Origin: Dermatophagoides farinae
Taxonomy: Eukaryota; Arthropoda; Arachnida; Sarcoptiformes; Pyroglyphidae
DNA length: 64,000 bases
Assembly: GCF_024713945.1 (NCBI RefSeq)
Contig: NC_134679.1
Coordinates: 811,001 to 875,000, forward strand
Direction: 5' to 3'
The translations under genes and the position numbers were made by a program. Positions 1 to 12,054 of this stretch are shown piece after piece (within the stretch, counting starts at the first letter, position 1; every line of letters begins with the position of its first letter). The notes beneath the pieces were generated by a model. The model did no database searches. It saw nothing but the letters and a program-made list of their open reading frames with translations, and was not told where the DNA came from.

Positions 1-1205
1 CGAACAATTTCTTCGCCATTGAATACGGTGGAAATAAACACAAAAAGATAGGTGAATGTCAATAAAACTGCCAATACTGATTTATAATTGATCATAAACA
101 TTATATGAAATAATCTGATGAATTCAATGATAAAATCTTTGAATAGAAAACGTTTAAAATGTTGTGGAACACCATATGGTAGGAAATCCAATTGATCGAA
201 ATATGGCATCAATCGATCATGTTCAAGTTTTTGAACATTATGGGCCAATGTTTGTACTTTTTGGCTTTCGATTCCTTTATGGAAAAAAAACAAATCAGTG
301 TTTCAATTGAATTTTTTCATTTCGTTGACAAACTTACCCATACAAGCGATTTTAAGATATTCTTCAATCGGTGGTTTTTCCAATTCATCTTCTTGATGAT
401 CATCACAACTTGAATCTAGACCAAATTGTTCCTTTAGTAATGGACGTAACTGATCTGGTGGACCAGCGTAAATACAAACACCGCCTTTAGCTAAAACATA
501 AAGTTTATCAAAAAGATGTAAAATATCGCTATTTGGTGTATGAATGGAAATGGTCACAGACATTCGATGATTATCAGCTAAACGACGTAAACATTTCATT
601 ACAACTAATGCTGAATTTGAATCTAATCCAGTGGTTGGTTCATCTACAAACAGAAATGATGGTTGACGTCGTAGGGACATTAGTTCTTGTGCAATGGCAA
701 TACGTTTTTGTTCACCACCGGAACAAAGATTAAAACGACGTTTCAGAATCTTTTTGTCAAGCATTAATTCTTCAATAATTCTTTCAATATGTTCATTCAT
801 TTGATGTTTAGAGATACAACGATTTTTGAATAAAAATGCATAACGTAAAGCTTCGCCAACTTTTAATTGTCCATAAATCATTTCATGTACGGCACGATCA
901 ATCAAACCAATAATTGGTATACGTTTTTCCACCGGATTCAAATAAATTTCTGTTTCAGATGACAATCCAGAACGTACAACCATATTACCGGTCAGGCAAC
1001 GGATGAATGTTGTTTTACCACATCCACTTGGACCCATAAAACCGGTTAAATTATGATATTCAAGTGATCCGGTTAAACATCGTAAAATTGGTACCTTTTC
1101 ACGATGATGAAGCCAATGTGATGCTTCGTAACGAAGATTATGCCATACTAATGAAATATTCAATTCGTTTGTTTGTTGTTGTGGATGTTGTCTTTGTTGT
1201 GTCAT
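1..1205 (-). CDS. ABCG-family (white-type) ABC transporter, 3' end outside window
   Basis: Membrane transporter using ATP to move lipids, sterols, pigments or xenobiotics; the substrate cannot be told from sequence. Start is ATG at 1205-1203; exons are 1205-338 and 274-1 (running off the edge), with a 63-nt intron (donor GTAAGT, acceptor AAAG). The nucleotide-binding domain is complete and looks active: Walker A GPSGCGKTT at about residues 58-66, signature CSGGEQKR at 161-168, Walker B FLFVDEP at 184-190 followed by TTGLDS, and switch His in SIHTP at about 222. Exon 2 runs from the linker into the first membrane helix (LAVLLTFTYLFVFIS) and is cut by the window edge, so a half or full transporter cannot be distinguished. 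The N-terminal ISLVWHNLRY motif is shared with the gene just upstream (1484-6544), a tandem paralogue. Family call is sure; subfamily member is not. Confidence 0.93.
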
Positions 1206-1410
1206 GATTGAAACTGAAATCCAAATTGGAAGATTTTTTTTTCGAACAAAAAATCATCCAATGCTTTTCTGTCGACCGTGACAGGAAACAGCAACAACAT
1301 TTTTAACCTCAAAGGTCAAACGACAATATTGTTGACCAAATATCATGTGTCATGTATCATCATGGTCAACAGGATGATTAAAAAAAATTTTGTTTTTTTT
1401 AAATCACAAT

Positions 1411-1416
1411 TTTATT
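1411..1416 (-). terminator. Poly(A) signal of the fused ABCG gene
   Basis: AATAAA on the minus strand (TTTATT on plus), about 70 nt past the stop codon at 1484. It lies in the 278-bp gap that must also hold the promoter of the next ABCG gene, which starts at 1205. Confidence 0.5.
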
Positions 1417-1483
1417 GGTTAGTTAATAATAGTAGTAGCAGTTAGATGTACAAAAGAAAATTATTAGTCATTTTTTTCAATTT

Positions 1484-4217
1484 TCACAGACGAAATTCTA
1501 ATTTCTCATCATCATCAGAATGGTTATTAATTTGACCATCAAGACTAGAAGGAGATGATGATAATTTTGCACTGAGATCGCTCACTGTACTTTCCGTTGA
1601 AGTTGATGGCGATGGCTCTTGTTGTTGTTGTTGTTGTTCCGTTTGTTGATCGTGATGATATGAATGTCTTGTTGCTGCTTTTGCCGTTGTTGTTGACCAT
1701 TCATAATGATCCAAATATGATTGATTTGTGGATGATGAAGATTTTCCAGTTATCCATAATCGATGATGATGAAATATACGATCACCATTTGCACGAAGCA
1801 ACAATGCAAACCAGGAACCAAAACGAAATAAAATTGTCTGATAGATCAGTACACGAAAACAATGATAGAAATGAATGTCTGGATTTAAATCCGAATCAAT
1901 CCTGTAAAGGACCAATGAAATTGGCTGCTGTTGTTGACGGATATATGATGAACGTGATAATGGAATTGTACAGGAATGAAAATAACCATAATGTAGTACA
2001 AGTATTGCTTCGTTTAGATAACGAAATACATTCAAAAATGATAATGTAAATCTGGTATGAATCTGGAAATTTGATGTTATCGATAGTAAAAAAACTAATG
2101 TCAATATAATAAGAAAAATTGTTTCTGAACGGATACGATTTATTGATATTATCACCACTAAATGTCCGAGGCTATGAATTGATTCCGTTGCAATCGATAT
2201 GAGTATTACTGCCCACCAATAATATGTTTGTTGTTGTGATGTTGTTGTATGATCAGTGTCGATAATATCGTCTGGTTCATAAGAATAATGATCCAAATGA
2301 TCGATATCGATTAAATAAAGATAAATCATTGTTATCGGTATGATTGGCAAAAAATCAATCCATATTAAATGCGAAAAATAAAATACACTCGAACTGAACC
2401 AACCTGAAAATAAATCAATAAATTTAGTTATATTAAAACTCAATCCAAATCAATCAAAATCACCAACTTACCATTTTGATGTTCATGTAGAAAAACCTTA
2501 ATTTCACGGTAGAAAATCATTGCCGATTGAAACAGGATAATCATCAAAAATAAATGTGTAGAAATATAAACATAACGATAATTATCCCAAAGTTGTTCAC
2601 CATCTTCATCCCAAATCATTTTCGTACCGGTACGATATTGTGGACAAATGGCTGTTGCATTGAAAATATCTTTACGTATACAACCATCTGGCTGGGTGAT
2701 TTCTGAACCAAATAATCCATTCAACAATAGTGCAGTCATCGAACATATCGTTGCAAAGATGATCCAATAAAACCAAAGTGAATATAACCAACGGCCACGA
2801 TAACGATGACTAAGCCGCATTATGGACATTATTGAAAATGATGCAATATTTGATTTGATTCCTTTATATTCCAATGATGTTGTTTCCTGTGGTAATAATT
2901 CATCTGCTTTCAATGTTTGTTGATCATTTTGTTTAACCAATTGTTCAATTGCTGGTATTGTACAATCCAAACATGAATAACGAAGTAATTCTTCAATAGC
3001 ACGTTTACATGATACAGAAGATGAGGATGTTTCATGATTCATATGAAAAGATTGATTAAAATGTTGACGAATTGATCGAGGTGTTGCGGGGCCCGAATAA
3101 ATACAACGACCACTTGAACTTAAGCAATAAATTTGATCAAATTGTGATAAAATTTGATGTTGTGCATGTTGAAATGATACCACAAATGTTATGGAATGGC
3201 GATCAGTCAATTGTCGAAGACAACGTACAAATTGTTCTGAATTGATTGCATCTAAACCGAATGTTGGCTCATCAATACAGATTAGATTTGGCATTTGTAA
3301 TGATGTCAATTCCAATGCTAATGCTAAACGTTTACATTCCGATTGATTACAATCATCCACGAATGTTCCCGATCGATGTCCAAGATCTAATTCATCCAAA
3401 ATATTCAGGGCCATTTCTTCATGATCCAATCGACCATTACTATAATCATCATCATCAATATTTTTGATTGTTGATGAAAAAATCAATAATTGTTTTGCAG
3501 TCAAACCGGGAATCAAATGTTCCCGTGGATAACGGCTAATAAAGCATACATTATTAGTTGCAAATTGACTTTCATAAAATCGCGAATCCAATGTTAATCG
3601 TGTTTTGAGTTGACCACTAAAAATTCGAAGTAAAAGTGTACGAATACTTCCATTTTGACAACCCATAATAGATGTTTGGCAACAGCCATCACCACCATTG
3701 CCCCCTTCGCAACCACCACCAATCACAGCATTCAAACTTCCCAGACGAACTTGTCCATTTAAATTGTTGAGAATCAAATTCGATGATTGATTCGTATCAC
3801 ATTTTTGATTGGAAGATTTTTTACAACAAGCAAATAATGATAATGAACGCCATGCTAATTGAATTTTATCACGACAAAATTCAACTTCATCATCATCTTT
3901 AAATATTGGCTGTATGATACGAACTTTGGCTTTTTTTCGATTCAACGGTCCATAATCGATTGGAATTAATTGCAATTGATTCTGATTTGATGACGATGAT
4001 TTTGTTGAATTGTTATTTGTAGATGATAAACAAAGAATACGAAATTTTGGACAAAAATAATACCACACTAATAGAAATGAAATCGAACGAATCACAATCA
4101 CTATAATCACTATTGAAATTAAGTGTTTAAAAATAACATCCAATTCTAATGGTATTGAATATTGTTTAAATACTGATGATGAGTATCTACTTGAATGATG
4201 ATAATCATTTTGATGAC

Positions 4218-4250
<33 letters not shown>

Positions 4251-6544
4251 TTTTAAAATAATGATCACAGCTACGTTCTAAACCATATATTGCATATAAA
4301 ACAGAATTATAGATTGGTTGCAATGAAATTATTGTCATTGCAATTGAACGCAATATTGATGAATGTATACGATCAATAATGACTAGAATATTATTATTTA
4401 ATAATTGAAATATAATCACAATCAATTGGCCAATTGATGTAATGATTACAATTGAATAATTATTGGCACTTTTTGTTGTTGACAATTTTGGATATAGAGC
4501 ACAACTTAATAATATTCCATATGCTTGATGATAAAGATATAGCAGCCAATATGATAATAAAATATGACCAAAACGATAAATATTAACATTTGACCATTTA
4601 TTCATTATTGATTCATTTGTCGTTGCTGTATGATGATGATGATGATGATAATAATTTTCAATGATTGTATGATCAACAAGAAAATACATCAAACAAGTGA
4701 AAATTGTAGACCAAAATAATGATTCAATAAGATTGATGAAAAATGATGAAAAAACAAACACAATGAATGAATAGCGGCCTATTTTGGATGGGGAAAAAAA
4801 ACAAATGATTATTATGTAGAAAACACACATAAATAATATACATACGATTTTGATGATCATTTCGAAATAAATTCAACATTTTCGAACAATATAATGATGT
4901 GATTAATATTGACCATGATGCTACGAACCACATTGAATACATTTGATATGTCACATAGCCATCAATCATCATTTGTTCGTGGACAATTTGTTGACATGTT
5001 TGATTTGATGGCACAATTAAACGTTGGCTAATTGAATCATAACAACGATTAGCAATGATCATTTTTGAGTCGATAAGAAAAAATGCTAAAAATAGATAAT
5101 ATAGAATTGGTGTCAACAATTTCAATGGAAACCAACGAGTTAAATATAGTAAGGAAAAATGTCGAAATGATTGAATGAATAAATCAACAATGGTGAAACA
5201 TTTTCCAGGAATTTCAATACCATTCGGTTGGAATTTCAATTCTTGTAGATGTGATGATAAAAATTGATGTTCTTCCAACAGGGTTTTATCGGCCAATTTT
5301 CTTACTTTTGGATTAGTAAATTCTAAACAAGAAATTTTCAACATTTCTTCAATAGCCACAAATTCATCATTTTTTTCTTCATCATCATCATTATCATTAT
5401 CTTGTGATGATTGATTAAAGATTCCTAAATCTTTTTCCATCGTCAATATCAATGACCCGGGTGAACCTGAATAGATACAAACACCACCATGTGCTAAAAT
5501 GTATAGCTTATCCAGTAAAGATATCAAATAGGCGTCAGATGTTTGTGCTGAAATGATCATGGTGATGGAATGTTTTCTTGAAATATTTCGCATTGAAAAT
5601 AATAACTTTTCAGCTTGAATAATATCTAGAAATTCGAATGGTTCATCTAGAAACATAAACGAAGGCATCGATTTGATGGACATCATTTCTTGTGCAATAA
5701 CAATAAGACGTTTATCACCAAATGACAATTCATGAAATTTTTTATCAATTATTTCATCTTTTTTCAATGATAATTCTTCCAGAATTTTATCGATATATTG
5801 ACCAGATTTAAATAATGAAAGAATTCCATTACGAAACACGAATGAATATAGTAGTAATTCTCTAACGGACATTTGATTGAATGTAATCAGATCATCAAGA
5901 TTACGTTGGATCCAAGCTATATAGTTTGATGATTTTTTTCTATCATTGGCTATTCGTGAATAGATTCGAGAATCTTTTGATAATCCGGATGAATAACGCA
6001 TTGAATTTGTCAAACATTTCAGTAATGTTTTCCGTGCATGATCAGATGGACCTAATAAACCATTGACAGTATTACATTCAAAATATCCGGTCAATCGTCG
6101 TAAAATTGGTGATGATTGTCTTGTTTTATTTGTTACTGTAGGATGATTCGATGTTGTTGTGGCGGTGGTAGTAGTGATGGTGGGCGTCGATGGAATCGAT
6201 CCACGACGTTGATGAAATAATAAAAGATTTTTAACACTGAATTTATTAATCTTTTTTCGATAATTGTGATTATAATCCTGTTGCTGTCTATGAATGGATT
6301 GAAAATCATCATCAAAATCATAACGTAAATTATGCCATGCTAATGATATTTTTTTCATTGATGATGACATCTCATCATGGTTGTTGGCCATTACATCAAC
6401 CGAAATTGATTGTCGATCCAAATGGTTGTTGTTGTTGTTGATTTTAATATTATTAAATTTAGTCATTTTCAATACATTCGATGACGATTCATCATCTGTA
6501 TCATTGTTGTTGTTGACGTTATTATTTGAATCAATCATTATCAC
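1484..6544 (-). CDS. Full-length fused ABCG-like protein (NBD-TMD-NBD-TMD), both NBDs degenerate
   Basis: Three exons, 6544-4846, 4778-2472 and 2403-1484 (introns 67 and 68 nt, donors GTATGT and GTAAGT), give 4926 nt = 1641 aa in one frame. The first NBD has a ruined Walker A (GPSDHARKT, about 165-173: invariant Lys to Arg, Gly to Ala), signature LSFGDKR, intact Walker B FMFLDEP (296-302) and Gln for the switch His (about 334). Six hydrophobic segments follow, two in exon 1 and four in exon 2. Then, in the same uninterrupted exon-2 frame and with no Met in the linker, comes a second NBD. Its Walker A region is rich in Gly and Cys and lacks the Lys (about 919-947), its signature is DCNQSECKR, Walker B LICIDEP with GLD is kept, and Gln again sits at the switch His (about 1103). 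Six more segments and a Ser/Gln-rich tail end the protein. Animal ABCG proteins are normally half transporters. Function unknown; ATP hydrolysis looks doubtful. Confidence 0.88.
4209..4251 (+). repeat. GAT/CAT triplet repeat inside the ABCG coding exon
   Basis: Run of GAT-type triplets that reads as nine consecutive His codons on the minus strand, in the loop before the last helix of the first membrane domain of the fused ABCG. A shorter CAT run encodes His again near 4630-4650. Confidence 0.8.
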
Positions 6545-8904
6545 TTTTCATTCGGGAATTTATGATTAGAACACAGTAAAAAAAACAAAAGAAAAAAGAA
6601 CAGAATTTATGAATAGAACAGGTTGCTGTTGTTGAATCGAAACATTCGAATGTCAAATGTTTTGGTAAAGAATTTTTTTTCGTCGTTATTTCTTTTTTTT
6701 CATAATTTACCCTTCATCATTGATTTTTGTTTCATTTTCGTAAACAACATCAACAACGACGACATCAAACGAGAATTAATAGTAAAAAAAAATGGAATTT
6801 TTTTTCTCTCACTCTCTCCTGATGATGATTGAATGAAGAAATTCACGAAAAAAAAAACTTTTACTTGGATTAGATGGTATGTGATGATGATGATGATGAT
6901 TAAAGTTGATGATGATGATGATGATGATGTTAATCAGTTTCATGACGTTTTTTTCATCTTAAAATCAACCACCATTCTCACCATCATCATCGTCGTAATC
7001 TAATGTATCAATCTCTCTCTCTCTCTCTGTGTCTCTTTCGCTTATTTTTCTATCGTTTGCACTTGTGCACACATATACACACACACACACACACTCACAA
7101 AATTGATTTGGACATATTTTTTTTTCTTTTTCTTCTTAATTTCATATTCATCGAATTGAAGTTATTATTGAATGTGGAAATGATTTTTTTTTCTGTTTCA
7201 TGGATCATTTTCATGAATCTCTTCGTTGTCGTCGTCATCGTCATTTTAAACGTTCTTAAAGATCCATTTTTTTCTGTGTCTTAGTTTGTGCGCCTGTGTA
7301 TGTGTACTTGTGTGTGTGTGTATCACAGAGAAAAAAAGAGAGATGATGATGACCATGATATCATTGATGTTGATAATCAATTACATCGAACATACACACA
7401 CACACACACACACACCTTTTAAATACAAACCGCCACTACTACCGTTCGATGAATGAATATATATGAAATTATAATTGCAGATTTCATTTCTGTTGTCTCC
7501 CAATTAATTTGGTAATGAATTACACTTGATTTTTCCATTTAAACTTGTTTTTTTTCAAGTGAATTTACAAAATTGATCATTCAACAAAATATCATCATAA
7601 TCAACAGATCAGATCAGATCGATTCCTAATAACAACAATCGATCAACCAACCAAGAATAAAAATAATAAAAAAAATGTTAAGAAATAAAACAAACAATTG
7701 GCTATATGTGAAAGAAAAAAATTGATGATGATCATCGATGGTTTGTTGGTTGGTTGATTGGCTGTGTGATTGTGTTGTGTTGATGATGTTACCATCACAT
7801 CATTGGTGGTCGATCGATTGCAGAATGATTGACTGACAGTGAGAGACACAATTTTGAAGATGCTATAAAAATAATAGCGAATTTGATTGAATATATCATT
7901 AACAAACAAACAAACAAACAAACAAAAAAATCCAAAATATTAGATTCAAGTTTGCGATATGTGTGTGTGTGTGTGTGTGGTTTGTTTGTTTATTTCTTTC
8001 CATTCAATAAATGTAGTTGGGTAGTTGTTTGAAACAAACAAAAAACCAATGAAATGAACAAACACAGTGAACACATACACAAGAAATACACACACACGTG
8101 TTTGAAGGTTAACCATTTAATAATGATGATGACTAGTAGATGATGATGATGATTTCTCTTCCCTTGATATTTATTTTTTTTTTCTTCTTCAACGAACAAC
8201 AAAAAAAAATCCCAAAATTCTGTCTGCAAACTAAAAAGAAAAAAAAAATGTCGTAGCTTGCCATCAGGAATTTTTTTTTTCACCAACAAGAAAAAAAAAC
8301 CTCCGATAAATTATTAATTTTTTTTTGCATTCATTTATTGATTTACATTTTTTCACCACAAATCATCATCATTTTTATCCATGATGATGATGATAATAAT
8401 TCTTGTTGTCATCCCAGTATCTCAATCATCATCATCATCATCATCAATGGTTGTATTGATGCGTGTGCGACACATCATTGTGATTGGAAATGAAATGAAA
8501 AAAAAATGTCATGATGCCAACAACGATGATGCTTATAAGAAATCAAACTATAGAGAGAGTGTGTGAGAGAGAGAGACAGATGAAAACTTGTTTTCAAGAG
8601 AAAATTTTTCGTTGTTACTCAATTATATTATCCGTTGTTGTTGTTGTTGTTGTTTATTTATCGTTCCAAGATCATCATCATCATCAGTACTAGTCATCAT
8701 ACAGATCAACTTTAATTAATTACAAACACATTTCAAGGAGCTCTAGTTTCTCTTTCACACTTGCACTGTTTTTTTTCTGAATTCAATCAAAAGTAAAAAA
8801 AAAGCGTATCTGGTTTCGAATTAATTAATCAATTAATTAATTAGTTAATCAATCGATTTTTTTTTTGGTGAAGAAAAAAAAAATACAAATTTCATTTTCA
8901 AAGA

Positions 8905-8929
8905 TTTTTTTTTTTTTTTTTTTTTTTTT
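8905..8929. repeat. Poly(T) tract, 25 nt
   Basis: Uninterrupted run of 25 T, one of the two longest homopolymers in the window (the other is at 63676-63700). Confidence 0.9.
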
Positions 8930-9299
8930 GGTTAACCCCTTTTTAGTCAAATAATAGAAATTGTCAACAATTAATATTCCAAATGGAATGATCAATGAAT
9001 GTGTGTGTGTGTGTGAGAGAGAGAGATAGAGAATGATTGAAATTCAAGCAATCTTTAATCATCATCTTCATCATAATTTTTTTTCTCTCTTCACATCTCT
9101 ATTCAATTCATCGATTGCCGTTGACAACAAGTAATTTTTATTTGTCATTTCATTTTCTTCCAACAAAAAAAAAATTCATGATCGTGATCATCATCAATGT
9201 GAATCTATAAAAAAAAATGAATTTATGAATTTTTGATGTCTTATTAATCAAAATGGGCATATTTTATTTTTTTATTTATTTCTGATGATTTTTTTCCAT

Positions 9300-9324
9300 C
9301 CATTCATTCATTCATTCATTCATT
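9300..9324. repeat. (CATT)6 tetranucleotide microsatellite
   Basis: Six direct copies of CATT in tandem, in non-coding sequence. Confidence 0.85.
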
Positions 9325-9913
9325 AAACCAATCAAATCAATTTTCAGAAAAAAAAAACTTTTCATCATTCCACAATGTTCATATGGCGTGTATGCATGTG
9401 TTCTGTGTGTTTGTGGTATTTTAGTGTTTACCACAACAACAACAACAACAACAAAATAACAACAACAACGACAACGATAATTATCATTATCATTATTTTA
9501 TATTGTGGATGCTAAAAATACATTTTCATACACACAGGTAAATGTTGTTGTGGTGGTGGTAAGCTCGAGGCAAATTGGCAAATAATAAAAAATGGAGAAA
9601 AATAAGTTTTTACATTTCACAAATAAAATATCAACAATAACAACAACAACAACAACAACAACAAAATCAAGTGATTATGTTTGATGAAATTGATCAATTG
9701 ATTTAATCATCATCAATATATTGGTTTTTTTCATTAAAAAAAAACTTTCATTCAAATAATCGTTTAAATCGATTGATTTAAATCAGTAAAACAGTAAAAT
9801 AAAAAAAAATTTACATCATGATTTGCCATCTATCGCTTTAGAATGGAATGATTTTGATTGATGATGTATCATGATTTGAAAATTAATATTTTGTATATAT
9901 GTATGTTTTGTTT

Positions 9914-12054
9914 TTATACTTTTCGTCTCATTGCTAGATATGATGGACGTACATTAGAATCATCATAATAGGAATCCAATACAATTGGTGCCGATGAATT
10001 GGAATGGCTACGAATGACATTTGGATTCATTCTTTCATAATAATCACTGATAGACTGTTGTTCTTCATTCAACGATTGTTGATGTTGCTGGTCATTTTGA
10101 ATATCATGATATGGTGCATAACGATGTTCATCCAAATAATCGATTGATTCATATTCTTCTTCACCGATTTGTTTACCAGCTGTTGAATAATAACCACCAC
10201 CACCACCACCAGCATCAGAAAGTTCCATACCAGGTAACATAATACCACCATTATTATTTGGACCCATCTGTTGTTGGTTACGAATTTTCAGGAAAAAATA
10301 AATCATACAGCTAGACATAAGAAATGTAAATAGTAATGTCGATAATATAATCATCAGTATTGAACTAGTTTTTAGCGAATCTAATCAATAAATGTGAAAA
10401 AAACGAAATGAAGTTTTTTTTTTTAAAAAAACATTATAGAATTCAAAGAAAAATTACCTTCAGATTTTACTGAACTTGTTGGTAGACAATTGGGCAGACT
10501 ATTTGTCCATTCACCATCATCACAGATACGTATTTCTTTGCCAACAAAAATATTTGTTTCATCTATACAACGGAAAAATGCACGACTACCACGTATTGGA
10601 ATCCATTCAGTATCATTCAGATAGAAAACACGATCATATTTATAAACTTCAACTAAATACGTATGTTTTTCATCATTTTCCAATACAAATTTATCACAAC
10701 TACGTGTTGGTAAACACACTGGTAATTGTCCATGCCAACGATTATCATATCCACATTGTAATGTCAGGAATTGACCACCATAATTATCAACACGTTGAAA
10801 ATCTTTTCTGCATTGGAATACATAATTTATTTGATCATTTATAACACGTGCTTCTAATCCAACTGGAACTTCTGGCAATCCACAAATTGGATCCGTATAA
10901 TTATCATTATTACTATATTGTTCAGCCAATATGAATGTAGCCAGATCATATTTAATAGGCACTTGAGATGTAGTTTCAATACGTATTTGATTTGTCATTT
11001 GTTCAATTTCTTTATGAAAATCATCTTCGGATTTTGCACGACAAAAATACCAATAATCAAATCTTGTGGAATTATAATGCCAAGGTGATACGGAATTATT
11101 CGCTACACGTTTACAATCACGATATTGATTTGTGGCTACGGAAACAATATCAAAAACATTCGAACGAAGTTTTCTATCAACAAGATGATTAACAATGGAA
11201 AAACTTATCCGTATCATTTGTATGAATGCAGGTTTTGCTATAAGCAGATTCCAATAATAATCTCGAGCACCTTGTGCACGCAATGGATGTGAATATCTTT
11301 CAGCAATAAATGAATTACCAAATTTATTGAATGGTTGCAGATTATTGGTTAGATTGTATTCATTAAGTAATCGTTTTGGAAAACCATTTTCAGCTTCATA
11401 AATGAATGCCTGTACAAGATCATTATGACGAAATGCTTTACCACATAATGGCATTTCATTTAGCCATTTTCCTTTTGAACATTTACGATATTGTTTTAAT
11501 GATATAAATTCATCACATGTATATTGTACTTGTTCATCTTCTACATATGTTAATTGTACCGGTGATATTTGAGATTTGGTCGGCCGTCCTGGATCATTAC
11601 AATAGGAAATTATTTCAATTTTTTTTGCCGTCAATGATGATGATGATGATGATGATTCGGTATTATTAGCGACTGTTGTTGATGTAGCCAAAGTAGTCAA
11701 AGTCGAAATTGTTGCTAGTGTCGTTGAAATTTCATGCTGTCTATTTGTTTTCGATGATGTTGGCAATTCAATAGAATCTTTATCATCATTATCGTTGATT
11801 TTATCGCTATAAAATAGATCCTGATTACCGGACAAATGTTTTACATTCAAAATTGTTGTCGATGTCGTCGTCGTCGTTGAAGTTGTTGTCGTTTTCGTTT
11901 TCGACGTAGTCGAAGTCGAAGTCGTTGTTGATGACAAATTTTTTCGATTATTATTGTGCAGCAATTTTGAATGTTCAACACTTATTGCAATGGCAATAAT
12001 TTTCATAATGAAAATAATTATTAAGATGTTTAAATTGAATCTTGATTGCAACAT
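9914..12054 (-). CDS. Sushi/CCP-domain single-pass membrane protein
   Basis: Exons 12054-10458 and 10380-9914 (77-nt intron, donor GTAATT, acceptor TTAG) give 687 aa in frame. A hydrophobic N-terminus (about 8-25) is a likely signal peptide. A Thr/Ser-rich stretch (41-141), probably O-glycosylated, follows. Sushi-like modules lie at about 152-204 (YCNDPGRP...GKW...PLC), 391-447 (CGLPEVPVG...RWHGQLPVC) and 453-523 (ends GEWTNSLPNC). The segment 208-385 (YYWNLLIAKPAFIQMIRI) resembles a galactose-binding discoidin-like fold, which is a weaker call. A membrane helix sits at about 540-563, then FLKIRNQQQ and a 120-residue cytoplasmic tail with several Tyr and acidic residues. Likely a cell-surface adhesion or recognition protein; no orthologue name is claimed. 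The TM starts just after the splice site, so a soluble splice form is conceivable. Confidence 0.85.

Larger units (their letters stand above)
6545..9913. other. Non-coding stretch with dense simple repeats
   Basis: No gene seen. It starts with the upstream region of the fused ABCG gene (minus strand) and ends at the 3' side of the sushi gene (minus strand). Contents: GATGAT blocks (6885-6930, 8380-8395), TC and AC runs (7014-7030, 7076-7094, 7394-7414), a (CAAA)n run near 7902-7926, GT runs (7961-7979, 9000-9014), a 25-T tract (8905-8929), (CATT)6 near 9300-9324 and CAA runs (9429-9470, 9640-9663). Open frames here come from these repeats and show no domain. Confidence 0.7.

Noticed and set aside
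1597-2049. 150-codon plus-strand frame opposite the ABCG gene
   Set aside because: Antisense shadow of the last exon of the fused ABCG; begins in a triplet repeat and has no domain.
6880-9670. Regularly spaced short repeats considered as a CRISPR array
   Set aside because: They are simple microsatellites without unique spacers, in a eukaryotic genome.
10476-10844. 122-codon plus-strand frame opposite the sushi gene
   Set aside because: Shadow of Cys-rich coding sequence; no start context or homology.
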